The notes beneath the pieces are model-generated. The model was not told where the DNA came from and did no database searches. It saw only the letters and a program-made list of their open reading frames with translations. This document shows positions 30,667 to 40,062 of a stretch of DNA of 49,406 nt, piece after piece. Numbering within the stretch: position 1 is the stretch's first letter; each line of letters opens with the position of its first letter. The translations under genes were made by a program, and so were the position numbers. Source of the stretch: UMGS1279 sp045536815 (GTDB lineage: Bacteria > Bacillota > Clostridia > Oscillospirales > Acutalibacteraceae); NCBI GenBank assembly GCA_045536815.1, contig JAZSOH010000030.1, positions 1 to 49,406 on the forward strand, written 5' to 3'.

Positions 30667-31688
30667 GGCTTAACCTCCAACTCTCTTATCGCGCGATACT
30701 GATAATCAAAATTATCAAGAAAACGCGGATTTTTAAGGGCCTTAGCAGCACCGTTTACTGCAGTGTGAAGAGGGTCATTTGCCATATGTACCTTTGTGCC
30801 TAGGGCCCTTTCCAAAAGGGTACTAAAACCACTTAGAAGTGAACCGCCACCGGTAAGATAAATTCCATCGGTCATAATATCGGCAAGAAGGTCGGGTGGG
30901 GTTTTCTCCATAACCTTTCTAATACCGCTAATAATTGAATAGCAGTTTTTTGAAATTGCGTTATATACTTCACTTGAGGTTATCTCAAATGAGGTGGGGA
31001 GACCTGTTTGTAAATGTCTTCCGCGCATTGTAACCGAAACCTCTAAATCGCGTTCAATTGCCGAACCAATGGTTTTTTTGATTTTCTCGGCAGTTGGAAT
31101 GCCAATTAAAATATTATAATTTCTTCTTACATATTTGATTATACTTTCATCCATATCTCTTGAGGCGACAGGTATTGAATCACAAGCGGCGATACCGCCC
31201 ATAGAAAGACTTGCAACGTCGGTAGTGCCCGCGCCAAAGTCAATAACCATACTACCCCTGGGTAGTGTGAAATCAAGACCAAGACCTACTGCAACGGCAA
31301 TTGGCGCTTCAATAGTAGAAGCGTTTCTGCCTCCCGAAGCTTCAACAACGTCTGAAACCGAGTGGTGCTGCATAGCGGTAACGCCGCTTGGCATAACAAC
31401 CATAACCTTAGGCTTTATAATTCTATTACCAAAAGCCGAGGTCATATATTCACGAAGCATATATTCTGCAATATCATAATCCGCAATAACACTGCGGTTT
31501 ATGGGAAAAACACAGGTAAGGCTATCGGGAGTTCGACCAATTGTGCTAAAGGCCTTTTCACCGAAATATATAGGCTCTCTTGTCTCGGTATCAACCGTTA
31601 CAACGCTTGGCAGTTCCAAAACAATTTTATTTCCCGAAGACAAAACGGTTTTATATGTTCCAATGTCAATAGCTATATCAGTTGTCAT
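30663..31688 (-). CDS. mreB: Rod-shape determining protein, MreB/Mbl family
   Basis: A 341-residue bacterial actin that polymerises on the membrane and guides cell-wall elongation. The phosphate-1 loop DIGTYKT (8-14), phosphate-2 loop DFGAGTTDVA and YLTGGGSLL adenosine motif are present. The length matches MreB. It is not followed by mreC/mreD, so it is likely an extra paralogue (Mbl/MreBH-like) rather than the mreBCD copy. AAAGGACCAGG precedes the ATG. It has its own promoter and co-translates a DUF6472 protein. Confidence 0.88.
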   Translation of the reverse strand: MTTDIAIDIGTYKTVLSSGNKIVLELPSVVTVDTETREPIYFGEKAFSTIGRTPDSLTCVFPINRSVIADYDIAEYMLREYMTSAFGNRIIKPKVMVVMPSGVTAMQHHSVSDVVEASGGRNASTIEAPIAVAVGLGLDFTLPRGSMVIDFGAGTTDVASLSMGGIAACDSIPVASRDMDESIIKYVRRNYNILIGIPTAEKIKKTIGSAIERDLEVSVTMRGRHLQTGLPTSFEITSSEVYNAISKNCYSIISGIRKVMEKTPPDLLADIMTDGIYLTGGGSLLSGFSTLLERALGTKVHMANDPLHTAVNGAAKALKNPRFLDNFDYQYRAIRELEVKP

Positions 31689-31730
31689 ATCCTGGTCCTT
31701 TCCCGAGAGGCATTCTCGAATATTATATTT

Positions 31731-31759
31731 ATTTTACATTATTAAGTAATATTTTTCAA
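31731..31759 (-). promoter_or_regulatory. Promoter of the MreB-like gene
   Basis: On the minus strand, a -35 TTGAAA (complement of 31754-31759) and a -10 TAAAAT (complement of 31731-31736) with 17-base spacing. A small CGAGA/TCTCG hairpin lies in the leader. Confidence 0.65.
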
Positions 31760-31769
31760 TAGCGTTGAG

Positions 31770-32483
31770 TCATTTTGCAGAATTTTCTTTTTTTCGAATT
31801 GTTTTTAACACGGCGGCAGCATAAACTTTTTCGGCGCCGCCGAGTTTAAGCAACCTCGAACATTCACTTAGTGTTGCGCCCGTAGTCATAATATCATCGA
31901 CAAGCAAGATATTATTACCTTTAATATCAATACGTTTTTTAAGTTTATATTTGTTTTTAACCGAAAGAAATCTTTCATTTATGCTTAAAGTGTGTTGGAT
32001 TTTCGATTTTTTGGGTTGATATAGAAGTGGGCGACAAGTAGCTGAAAGCCTTTTTGCAACTTTTCTTGCTAACATTTCAGAGTGGTTGTAGCCGTTTGAA
32101 AATCTCTTTTGCCAATGCATAGGAACATAGGTTACGGTGTCGAAGGAGATATCTCCAAATTTTTCTACAACAGAGTCGGCTAGTTTATTAGCAAAATATT
32201 CTGCCGAGATAGCATTACCGCCAAACTTATATTTATAAAAGCTTTCTTTTTCAATACCATCATTTTCGAAAACAGTTGAAATACCATCAAAATAATGAAA
32301 ATGAAATTTACATTCGCAAAATTTTAAAGGAGCACCGCATTTCGTACACAGTTTAACCGAAAAGGGGTTTAATGTGTCTTTACAGCTATCACAAAAATAT
32401 TTATCCAGGCAAAGCATATTGCAAACTATACAATGGTTCGGGAAAATAAGTTTTCTTAAAGTGTCAAAAAATTCATTAAACAA
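31770..32483 (-). CDS. comF: ComF family phosphoribosyltransferase-like protein
   Basis: A 237-residue late competence-type protein. The N-terminus has paired cysteines (C18, C21, C31, C34 and C46, C49, C56, C58), a double zinc-ribbon pattern. The C-terminus holds the PRPP-binding loop ILLVDDIMTTGAT. In Gram-positives ComF works with a helicase during DNA uptake. Here it directly follows the helicase RecD2. The start is a TTG at 32483 with GGAGG seven bases upstream; the ATG six bases downstream is out of frame. Confidence 0.87.
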   Translation of the reverse strand: MFNEFFDTLRKLIFPNHCIVCNMLCLDKYFCDSCKDTLNPFSVKLCTKCGAPLKFCECKFHFHYFDGISTVFENDGIEKESFYKYKFGGNAISAEYFANKLADSVVEKFGDISFDTVTYVPMHWQKRFSNGYNHSEMLARKVAKRLSATCRPLLYQPKKSKIQHTLSINERFLSVKNKYKLKKRIDIKGNNILLVDDIMTTGATLSECSRLLKLGGAEKVYAAAVLKTIRKKENSAK

Positions 32484-34698
32484 AGTTTTCCTCCAGCCTA
32501 CGCTCTAAAGAGGTATAGCGTAAGGTTTTTTTGTCGTTTTCGACCATTATTTCAACAGTTTTTTCACTGCCAACAATAATAAGAAGCTTTTTTGCCCTAG
32601 TTACCGCAGTATAAAGTAAATTTCTATACAATAGCTTTGAGGGGGCATCAAAAAGGGGTAGAACAACACAGTCAAACTCGCTGCCCTGACTTTTATGTAT
32701 AGTCATGGCGTAGGCTAGTTCCAGTTCGCCCAGATTATCGCCTTGATAGGTTGCAACCTTATCATCAAACCTTACAAGCAAAATGCCGTTTTTCTTATCT
32801 ATACTCTTTAAAATGCCGATATCACCATTGAAAACGCCTATACCATTTTCTCCGCTATCCGAAACCCAAGTGATATCATAATTGTTTTTAATTTGCATAA
32901 CCTTATCGCCCTCGCGAAGCTCAAAGCCTTTAAAGGACACTTTTTTTGTCCCTTTTTTAAGCGGATTTAACCTATCTTGCAATAGGTTATTTAGGCTCAC
33001 GCTTCCCATCTCGAACATTTTCGAGGGGCAAAGCACCTGAATATCGGTAAGGGGATTAAAACCATATGCTTTTGGCAGTCTTTCGCTACACAAATCGGTA
33101 ATAAGGCTTGTGCCCGAGGGGGCGTCAAAGGTTTTAAGCATAAAGAAATCTGAATCTTTTGAGGTTAAAACAGGCCCCTTACCGCCTATTATTTTATGGG
33201 CGTTTGAAACAATAAGGCTCTCCATCGCTTGACGAAAAACCTTATCAAGCTTTATAGAGGGGATTTTGCCGTTTTTAAGTATATCATATAAAACATTTCC
33301 TGCGCCGACGCTTGGCAACTGGTCTGAGTCGCCAACAAGAATAAGTCTACAGCCGAGCCTTATTGCCCTCAAAAGACTCTCAAACAGTAAAATATCTACC
33401 ATAGACATTTCATCAATAATAAGCACGTCGCAGGTGAGGGGATTACGCTCATTTCTTGCAAAGGTTTGCTTATCGCCTTCGCCCCATTCTACCTCTAAAA
33501 GACGGTGGAGTGTTTTTGCTTCGTGATTTGTAAGCTCACTCATTCTTTTAGCCGCCCTGCCGGTTGGCGCGGCCAAGCTTATGTTAAGCCCTTTAGACTC
33601 CAAAATTTTAATAATTGCATTAAGTGTGGTTGTTTTACCCGTACCGGGGCCACCTGTTAAAACTGTTATTCCATTTGAAAGGGCAGTATGAATTGCTTCA
33701 CGCTGAAGCTTCTCATACTTAATGTTTTCCTTTTGCTCAATAAAATCTATTTCTATATCGGCCATAATTTCGCTTGGTGGCGCATATTTAAGTAAGACGG
33801 CGAGTCTTGCGGCAACGAATTCTTCGGCGTCATAAAACCTGGGCAAAAAGATGAATTCTTTTTCTTTATTTATCATTCTTTTTAAGATGCCTGATTTTAC
33901 AAGAAGGTTGCAGACGTTTTTAACTTCATTCAGCTCACATTCCAACAGCTTTGACGCCGTTGCAGTTAATTTTTCTATTGGAAGGCAGGTATGTCCATTT
34001 TGAAGATTATGCTTCAAAATATAATTTATCCCCGCCGCTATTCGCTCCTCACCGTCTTTAGGAAAACCAAAGGTATAGGCGATCTCTTCGGCCTTTTCAA
34101 AAGGAAAATCAATCCCTTCGTCGCAAAGAACATAGGGATTTCGTCTAATAATCTCTGCCGCGTCGCCGCCAAGCGCTCTATAAACCTTAAGCGACCTTTC
34201 GGGAGAAACCTTAAAGGGTGAAAGGAACATCATAATATCCCTTATGCCAAATTGCTTAACATATTCCTCATGAATGTTTTCTGCTTTTTCGACAGAGATA
34301 CCGCGTATATCAGCAAGCCGCTCCCAATCGTTTTCGATAACCTCTAAAGCGTTATCGCCTAACATTTCAATAATGCTTCTTGCAGTTGCAGGGCCAACGC
34401 CTTTTATTGCACCCGAAGAAAGATAATGTAGTATTGCTGCCGAGCCGCTTGGCAAGGTTTTTTCAAAGCTTTCTACCTTAAACTGAGGCCCGTAGGTAGG
34501 GTGTGTATCAAATCTACCTGTAACCTCGAGAAAATCACCAACCGATACAAAGGGCATTATCCCGACGATTGTAATCAAATCGTCGGGTAGCTTTAAAACG
34601 GCCACTGTATAACCATTTGTGTTATTCGAAAATGTTATATGTTCTAATGTGCCGCTTAGTGTAACCTTTTCGGCAGAGAGGCTTTGAACGTCTTCCAT
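32476..34698 (-). CDS. recD2: ATP-dependent RecD2-type DNA helicase
   Basis: A 740-residue superfamily 1B helicase. An N-terminal OB-like region and helix-hairpin-helix (KGVGPATARSIIEMLG, about 99-114) precede Walker A GGPGTGKTT (349-357), Walker B LIIDEMSM, GDSDQLPSVG and the C-terminal motif AYAMTIHKSQGSEF. This is full length for RecD2, which acts without RecBC in repair and replication-fork maintenance. AAAGGAA precedes the ATG. It overlaps comF. Confidence 0.94.
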   Translation of the reverse strand: MEDVQSLSAEKVTLSGTLEHITFSNNTNGYTVAVLKLPDDLITIVGIMPFVSVGDFLEVTGRFDTHPTYGPQFKVESFEKTLPSGSAAILHYLSSGAIKGVGPATARSIIEMLGDNALEVIENDWERLADIRGISVEKAENIHEEYVKQFGIRDIMMFLSPFKVSPERSLKVYRALGGDAAEIIRRNPYVLCDEGIDFPFEKAEEIAYTFGFPKDGEERIAAGINYILKHNLQNGHTCLPIEKLTATASKLLECELNEVKNVCNLLVKSGILKRMINKEKEFIFLPRFYDAEEFVAARLAVLLKYAPPSEIMADIEIDFIEQKENIKYEKLQREAIHTALSNGITVLTGGPGTGKTTTLNAIIKILESKGLNISLAAPTGRAAKRMSELTNHEAKTLHRLLEVEWGEGDKQTFARNERNPLTCDVLIIDEMSMVDILLFESLLRAIRLGCRLILVGDSDQLPSVGAGNVLYDILKNGKIPSIKLDKVFRQAMESLIVSNAHKIIGGKGPVLTSKDSDFFMLKTFDAPSGTSLITDLCSERLPKAYGFNPLTDIQVLCPSKMFEMGSVSLNNLLQDRLNPLKKGTKKVSFKGFELREGDKVMQIKNNYDITWVSDSGENGIGVFNGDIGILKSIDKKNGILLVRFDDKVATYQGDNLGELELAYAMTIHKSQGSEFDCVVLPLFDAPSKLLYRNLLYTAVTRAKKLLIIVGSEKTVEIMVENDKKTLRYTSLERRLEENFV

Positions 34699-34718
34699 TT
34701 TCTATTCCTTTCTAAAGC

Positions 34719-35033
34719 TTAAATACCACTTTTTGTCAGTACTGAGATGTTATGTTTTTTGTTTATAATGTCATTTAAGGTGCTCTTGTTTTCATCAGAT
34801 AAAAATTTATCTACTACCAAAATTCCCGAAAAAAGCTTTTCGCCTTCCCACGACAAATATTCTTCTGCAAAGCGAAGCTGTTCTTTGTATATATCATCTT
34901 TTAAAATAAGAGTTAAAAAAGTGGGAGGGGAATCTTTTGGATTTAAAAGCCATATCCATAATCTTTTTAAAATTTCAGTAATGCCGTAAATTGCTAAAAT
35001 TAAAACTGTGCAAACCGAAAAAACTGTCCACAT
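34719..35033 (-). CDS. Conserved hypothetical membrane protein
   Basis: A 104-residue protein that I do not recognise. One N-terminal transmembrane helix (about 2-22) is followed by an amphipathic stretch and an alpha/beta domain (FLTLILKDDIYKEQLRFAEEYLSWEGEKLFSGILVVDKFL). It lies between cdaR and recD2 and may be in the same transcript. The ribosome binding site GGGGTGA is locked in a hairpin with the upstream TCACCCC (see 35040-35071), which suggests translational control. Confidence 0.65.
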   Translation of the reverse strand: MWTVFSVCTVLILAIYGITEILKRLWIWLLNPKDSPPTFLTLILKDDIYKEQLRFAEEYLSWEGEKLFSGILVVDKFLSDENKSTLNDIINKKHNISVLTKSGI

Positions 35034-35039
35034 GTGTAA

Positions 35040-35071
35040 TCACCCCACTATCAGTTTATGAAGCGGGGTGA
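35040..35071 (-). promoter_or_regulatory. Hairpin masking the ribosome binding site of the 104-residue protein
   Basis: On the minus strand, TCACCCCGC pairs with GTGGGGTGA (one mismatch) around a 14-base loop. The 3' arm is the Shine-Dalgarno sequence of the gene starting at 35033. There is no T-tract, so it is not a terminator. Confidence 0.6.
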
Positions 35072-35096
35072 ATTTGGTGAATATTAAGTTTTTGTA

Positions 35097-36371
35097 CTAT
35101 TTAATCGTTACAGTTGCGGTGTATGAGCCTATTTGCCATACAGCGTCGCTTGATTTTGAACGAATTCTAACAACAACGGTGTGTTGACCTTTTTCTTTAC
35201 CTGTCAAATCAATCTCCGCATATAAAGAAGAGGCGGGTAAATTTTTCATAATATTTTCAGGACCGATTATTTTAACATTTTTAATTGTTCTTACAAGTGA
35301 AGCCTTAGATGAGCCACCTATAACCGATATATTATGAATGTCAAAGGTTTTAGTTGTATAATACTTTACTGTGTTTAAGGTTACGGTAACGGTTTCAACC
35401 TTTTCAACGCTCTTAATTCCTTCGGGCAAAACAACCGCCGCATCAAAAGAATAGTTTTCGTTTGAAATGCCGTCAAAATCTATAGGACTAAGCGAAATTG
35501 ATTTAATAAGGTCTACCGCCTCGGGTTGACCGCTTATTACTATAGAATTAGCGCTAAGAGTATGACTGATTGGAGTTTCCAGGTAAGATTTAGGCGCATT
35601 ACTAAAACGTGCCTTAATAGGAACAACCTTTTCTTTAAAAATGGGAACAGTTATTTCTATTTTATCAACAGGCTCGTTATCCGCACCTGTTATAGTGTAA
35701 TTTTCAAGTGAAAGCTCGGTGTCATTTTGGTCAAGAATTTTTAAGGATGCTGAAAATGTTTCGGTTTTGTTTAAAACTGCGTTTACATCTGCCTCGGCAA
35801 CGATTTTTGAAATTTTTTCGATTTCTGTTCTCGCACCCTTAACAGAAACCTGAGCGTTAGTAGCATTTGTAACAATAGCATCTTCCGCCGAAAGACCTTC
35901 AACTGCTGAAGCGCCGTTTGCTTTTGCTACAACGGTGAACTGTTTTGTATCAATATAGTCAAAGGTTACGCTGATTTTTGATGGGTTAACCGAAGCAATT
36001 TCATATTCATTACTTGCGTTTGTGCCGTTTTTGGAAGCGCGAAGGTCAAGTGTGAACTTACCCGCTTCAGTAACGTTTGAAAGGTTAGCGGTAACTGTTA
36101 TATCCTCTGCGCTTACGTTACCTACAACGTATGCAGGGCCAACAATTTTAACCGAAACAGTATCAAGCTTACTAACAACATCAAGACCGAGTTCACCTGC
36201 AACCGAGTTTGCGATAGGAATATTAACAGGCAAATCGGAAAGCTTTTTTTCAGATTCCGGCGTAGCGGTTGTGTTCAAAACAACCCAAAAAACTACTGCA
36301 AGAATCACAGAAAGGAAAAGTACAAATTTATTATTTTCAAGGAGACTTTGTTTTGCTTTATTATTAGTCAT
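35097..36371 (-). CDS. cdaR: CdaA regulatory protein CdaR (YbbR domains)
   Basis: A 424-residue protein with one N-terminal transmembrane helix (about 16-34) and extracellular tandem YbbR domains; repeats are visible around VNIPIANSVAGELGLDVV, FTVVAKANGASAVEGLSA, VPIKARFSNAPKSYLE and FDIHNISVIGGSSK. In Firmicutes CdaR binds and modulates the diadenylate cyclase CdaA. The ATG shares one base with the cdaA stop. Usually glmM follows in this operon, but here a hypothetical protein and recD2 do. Confidence 0.92.
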   Translation of the reverse strand: MTNNKAKQSLLENNKFVLFLSVILAVVFWVVLNTTATPESEKKLSDLPVNIPIANSVAGELGLDVVSKLDTVSVKIVGPAYVVGNVSAEDITVTANLSNVTEAGKFTLDLRASKNGTNASNEYEIASVNPSKISVTFDYIDTKQFTVVAKANGASAVEGLSAEDAIVTNATNAQVSVKGARTEIEKISKIVAEADVNAVLNKTETFSASLKILDQNDTELSLENYTITGADNEPVDKIEITVPIFKEKVVPIKARFSNAPKSYLETPISHTLSANSIVISGQPEAVDLIKSISLSPIDFDGISNENYSFDAAVVLPEGIKSVEKVETVTVTLNTVKYYTTKTFDIHNISVIGGSSKASLVRTIKNVKIIGPENIMKNLPASSLYAEIDLTGKEKGQHTVVVRIRSKSSDAVWQIGSYTATVTIK

Positions 36372-37252
36372 TATTTAGCCTCCTTTTTGAAATTCAAAAG
36401 GCTTAAAACCTTTGAGATTATACTCTCATTTTGCTCTTGCGTATCAGCAAGAAGTCGGGACCTTAATTCCGACTGCAAGGTTATTGCGTCAAAGTTGCGT
36501 ACAAGTTTTCCGCCCTCAGCAAGTGAGATGGTACCGGTTTCTTCAGAAACAACTACTACAATGGCATCGGAATTTTCACTCATACCAACTGCGGCACGGT
36601 GCCTTGTTCCAAGAGATTTGTTAAGGTCATTATTTTGAGTAAGCGGCAATATACAACCTGCCGAAAGAACCTTGCCATCCCTTAAAATCATAGCGCCGTC
36701 GTGCAGGGGAGACTTGGGATAAAAAATATTGCAAACCAAAGCCGAGGTGGTTTTGGCATCAATTTGTGTTCCTGTTGCGGCAATATCACCAAGCTGGGTA
36801 TTACGCTCAAATACAATTAAAGCACCGCATTTTTGCTCTTGCATTATACCCGCAGCCTTACTAACCGATTCGATTTGAAGGGCAAGTGTTTCGTTATCAA
36901 CCTTAAGGGAACGACCAAAACCGCCAAACCTTTTTGTACCAACGTGTTCAAGAGCGCGGCGAATTTCGGGGTGGAAAACAATAACCGCAATAATTAAAAG
37001 TGAGTTAATAAACTTGCTAAGCAACCATTTGAGCATAACAAGCTCAAAAACCTGTGCAATTATGAAAACAAAAAGAATAAGTAAAATGCCTTTAATAAGC
37101 TGTGCCGCACGTGTTTGGCGGAAAAATTTAATACATTGATAGAATAAAAAGGTTACAACGATAATATCAAGTAAATCGTGAAACTGAAAGCCTGAAATTA
37201 CGTAAACAATCAGTCTAAAAAAGGAAACAATCGAATCCCAAATATTTGGCAC
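36371..37252 (-). CDS. cdaA: Diadenylate cyclase CdaA
   Basis: A 293-residue membrane enzyme that makes cyclic di-AMP from ATP. Three N-terminal transmembrane helices (about 12-20/28-40, 54-72, 80-93) precede the DAC domain with DGA (185-187) and RHR (217-219), the two catalytic motifs. The start is GTG at 37252 (MPNIWDSI), preceded by GAAGTGAT. Cyclic di-AMP controls potassium, osmolyte and wall homeostasis. It forms a conserved pair with cdaR. Confidence 0.94.
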   Translation of the reverse strand: MPNIWDSIVSFFRLIVYVISGFQFHDLLDIIVVTFLFYQCIKFFRQTRAAQLIKGILLILFVFIIAQVFELVMLKWLLSKFINSLLIIAVIVFHPEIRRALEHVGTKRFGGFGRSLKVDNETLALQIESVSKAAGIMQEQKCGALIVFERNTQLGDIAATGTQIDAKTTSALVCNIFYPKSPLHDGAMILRDGKVLSAGCILPLTQNNDLNKSLGTRHRAAVGMSENSDAIVVVVSEETGTISLAEGGKLVRNFDAITLQSELRSRLLADTQEQNESIISKVLSLLNFKKEAK

Positions 37253-37368
37253 CTAATATCACTTCGCTTTCTTTAATAATATCTACATATCTAACTATAT
37301 TCTAACATTTTTTTATTTTATAATCAATAGAAAAAAGAGCATTTTTTTAAAAAAATAAAAATAAAACA

Positions 37369-37406
37369 GCCGCAAAAACTTAAAAGAAAGTTTAAGGCGG
37401 CTATTT
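37369..37406 (-). terminator. uvrC terminator
   Basis: On the minus strand, AGCCGCC-TTAAACT pairs with AAGTTT-GCGGCT around TTCTTTT, and GTTTTATTTTTATTTTTT follows. It overlaps the last codons of uvrC. Confidence 0.8.
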
Positions 37407-39224
37407 ATAAAAATTTTCAATATTTTCGCAAATATTCAGGGGTATTTTTGTTGCTATGTGTATTTCTTTTGCGGTGGCTTTTTGCAGAAGATTTATATCT
37501 TTATAAGTCTTAAGCAAAAGCTTCGCCCTTTTTTCGCCTACGCCTTCAATACCTAAAAGTTCTAAAGAAAGACCCTTTTTAGTTGAACGCTGTCGGTGAT
37601 AGGTTATTGCAAAACGGTGAGTTTCTTCTTGTATAGTAGCTATAAGAGTGTATGCGCGTTTGTTGGATTTTATTACTATATCGCCACCCGAAGCCGCTAT
37701 TGCTCTTGTTTTATGGTGCGAATCTTTAACCATTCCAAAAATTGGAAGGTGAATTTTGTGCTTTTCTAAAACGGGCAAAACTGCGTGAAGTTGACCTATA
37801 CCGCCATCGAGCAAAATAAGGTCGGGGAGCCTTGCAAAGCCTTCAATTTCGCCTTTTTCAACAGCATTATGATACTCAGTAAATCTACGGTCGATAACCT
37901 CTGCCATAGAGCGATAATCGTCCTGCCCCGAAAATCCTTTAATACGGAATTTTTTGTATGCTGATTTTAAGGGTTTCCCCATATAAAAAACCGTCATTCC
38001 TGCTACGTTTTCGCTTCCTGCAGTATGGGAAATATCGAAAGCCTCAATATATTTTGGCGGAGATTTAAGGTTTAGTAAACGGCTAAGTTCATCCAACGCG
38101 GCGGTACTTTTTGTATCACCGGATTTAAGCTTACTAAGGTGTTCTGCGGCATTAAAAGAACACATTTTAACAAGCTCAAACTGTTCGCCCTTTTGTGGCA
38201 AAACGGTCGTAACCTTTCTGCCGGTTTTTTCCTCCAACCACTTTTCAAACAGTTCTTTATCATTTATTTCACCGTCCAAAACAATTCTGGGCGGTATTTC
38301 TTTTTCTGTACTATAGAATCTTTCTAAGAATTCTGTTCTATCGTCCAAAAGGCTGTCAGACTTATTTATAACGAAAAATTTAATATCAGTAAGATGTCCG
38401 TTTCTAAAATTCATTACTGCAAAGCAAAGGTTTTCTTCAAAACGGGCACAGGCGATAATATCTTGATTTTTATAAGAAGAGGTTATAACCTTTTGCCTTT
38501 CGGTTGCGCGTTTTAACGCAGAAATTCTATCACGGAGTTTCGCGGCTTTTTCAAAGTCGAGGGCATCGGCTGCTAGTAGCATTTCTTTTTCCATTTGTTC
38601 AGCAGTACGAGAACTACCGCCCTTAATAAACCCAATCGCCGAGTTTACCGCTTCTAAATAATCTTCCTTTTTGATTTTGCCGCTACAAGGCGCCATACAC
38701 CTTCCAATATGGTGATTAAGGCAGGGGCGGCCTTTATAAAAATCTTCAGGAAACTTTTTATTACAGGTGGGTAGTTTATATATTTTTCCCGCCTCATCTA
38801 TAGTTTGTTTTAAAATCCAACCCGAATTATAAGGGCCTAAATACTGTGCGCCATCGCTTGATTTTTGTTTTACTTCACTAATTTTTGGCCAATCACCTTT
38901 TGTGATTTTAATATAGTGGTAGCCCTTATCGTCTTTTAGAAGAATGTTATATTTTGGGGAGTGTTGTTTTATCATTGAACATTCTAAAATAAGTGACTCA
39001 AACTCGCTATCGCAAATTATATATTCAAAATCATCAATTTGGCTAACAAGCTTTAGAACTTTTTCAGAATGTCTTCCGTCATTTCTAAAATATGAGCTGA
39101 CCCTGTTTTTAAGCTTTTTTGCTTTTCCTATATAAATGATTTTCCCCAATTTATTTTTCATAATATAAACACCGGGCGAAAGGGGAAGAGAATTTGCTTT
39201 TTCTTTTAATTTATTTATATCCAA
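37401..39224 (-). CDS. uvrC: Excinuclease ABC subunit C
   Basis: A 607-residue endonuclease that makes both incisions in nucleotide excision repair. The N-terminal GIY-YIG domain (SPGVYIMKN ... IYIGKAKKLKNRV) is followed by a cysteine cluster (PTCNKK, RPCLNHHIGRCMAPCSG). A UVR domain (EQMEKEMLLAADALDFEKAAKLRD), an RNase H-like domain (AFDISHTAG, LILLDGG) and a C-terminal helix-hairpin-helix follow. A GTG lies at 39233 inside AAAGGAGGTGA. The TTG at 39224 has ideal spacing from that site and is preferred. No LexA box was seen upstream. Confidence 0.95.
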   Translation of the reverse strand: MDINKLKEKANSLPLSPGVYIMKNKLGKIIYIGKAKKLKNRVSSYFRNDGRHSEKVLKLVSQIDDFEYIICDSEFESLILECSMIKQHSPKYNILLKDDKGYHYIKITKGDWPKISEVKQKSSDGAQYLGPYNSGWILKQTIDEAGKIYKLPTCNKKFPEDFYKGRPCLNHHIGRCMAPCSGKIKKEDYLEAVNSAIGFIKGGSSRTAEQMEKEMLLAADALDFEKAAKLRDRISALKRATERQKVITSSYKNQDIIACARFEENLCFAVMNFRNGHLTDIKFFVINKSDSLLDDRTEFLERFYSTEKEIPPRIVLDGEINDKELFEKWLEEKTGRKVTTVLPQKGEQFELVKMCSFNAAEHLSKLKSGDTKSTAALDELSRLLNLKSPPKYIEAFDISHTAGSENVAGMTVFYMGKPLKSAYKKFRIKGFSGQDDYRSMAEVIDRRFTEYHNAVEKGEIEGFARLPDLILLDGGIGQLHAVLPVLEKHKIHLPIFGMVKDSHHKTRAIAASGGDIVIKSNKRAYTLIATIQEETHRFAITYHRQRSTKKGLSLELLGIEGVGEKRAKLLLKTYKDINLLQKATAKEIHIATKIPLNICENIENFYK

Positions 39225-39257
39225 AAGGGTCACCTCCTTTAGAAAGATTTGATTTTG

Positions 39258-39989
39258 CTAAATTACCATACCACCGTTTACACCTAAAATTTGGCCTGTA
39301 ATAAAGGTGCCGTCTTCGGCGAGAAAGTAAGCGGCCTTTGCAATTTCTTTAGCCTCACCTATTCGGCAAAGGGGGGTATCCTCTGCCAAAGCTTTTAAGG
39401 TTTCGGCGTCAAGCTTTTCGTTCATTTTTGTGTCGATAACACCCGGGGTGATGGCATTAACGCGAATATTACTTGGGCCAAGTTCTTTAGCTAAAGCCTT
39501 TGTGAAACCTATTACACCTGCTTTGGCGGCAGAATAATGAACCTCCATAGAAGCGCCTACCTCGCCCCACATTGAAGAGATGTTTATTATACAGCCGCTT
39601 TTTTTGTTTATAAAGTGTTTACTTGCGGCGCGGGAGGTAAAAAATACTCCGCTAAGGTTTGTGGCCAACATTTTATTCCAATCGTCATCGGTAATATCGG
39701 TAAAAAGTTTTTGCTCGGCTATGCCTGCATTATTTATAAGAACATCTATTTTACCAAAAACAGAAACACCTTTTTGAATAAAGTCGGTTGCCGAAAGGCT
39801 ATTTGAAACATCAACCTGCATAATCTCTACACTTAAGTTTTGAGCCAAAAGTTCTTCTTTTAGATTTTGCGCCTCCAAAAAGGAAGTATTGTAACCTATA
39901 AAAACATTATATCCTTTTTTTGCAAAAAGCCTTGAAATATCGGCGCCGATGCCTCTAGCTCCACCGGTAATGAAAACGGTTTTTGCCAC
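39258..39989 (-). CDS. SDR family reductase, FabG-like
   Basis: A 243-residue short-chain dehydrogenase. NAD(P) motif TGGARGIG (9-16), NNAGIAE, catalytic S in NISSMWGEVG, and YSAAKAG with Tyr/Lys are present. It resembles 3-oxoacyl-ACP reductases, but with no fatty-acid genes nearby the substrate is open. The start is GTG at 39989 with AAAGGGGG ten bases upstream. It is probably co-transcribed with uvrC from the promoter at 40031-40059. Confidence 0.88.
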   Translation of the reverse strand: MAKTVFITGGARGIGADISRLFAKKGYNVFIGYNTSFLEAQNLKEELLAQNLSVEIMQVDVSNSLSATDFIQKGVSVFGKIDVLINNAGIAEQKLFTDITDDDWNKMLATNLSGVFFTSRAASKHFINKKSGCIINISSMWGEVGASMEVHYSAAKAGVIGFTKALAKELGPSNIRVNAITPGVIDTKMNEKLDAETLKALAEDTPLCRIGEAKEIAKAAYFLAEDGTFITGQILGVNGGMVI

Positions 39990-40030
39990 TTTAAAATCCC
40001 CCTTTAAAACAGGATAGAAACTTTAAATAA

Positions 40031-40059
40031 AGTATAACATACGGCATTTTCTTTGTCAA
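40031..40059 (-). promoter_or_regulatory. Promoter of the SDR-uvrC transcript
   Basis: On the minus strand, a -35 TTGACA (complement of 40054-40059) and a -10 TATACT (complement of 40031-40036) with 17-base spacing. Confidence 0.82.
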
Positions 40060-40062
40060 ACT

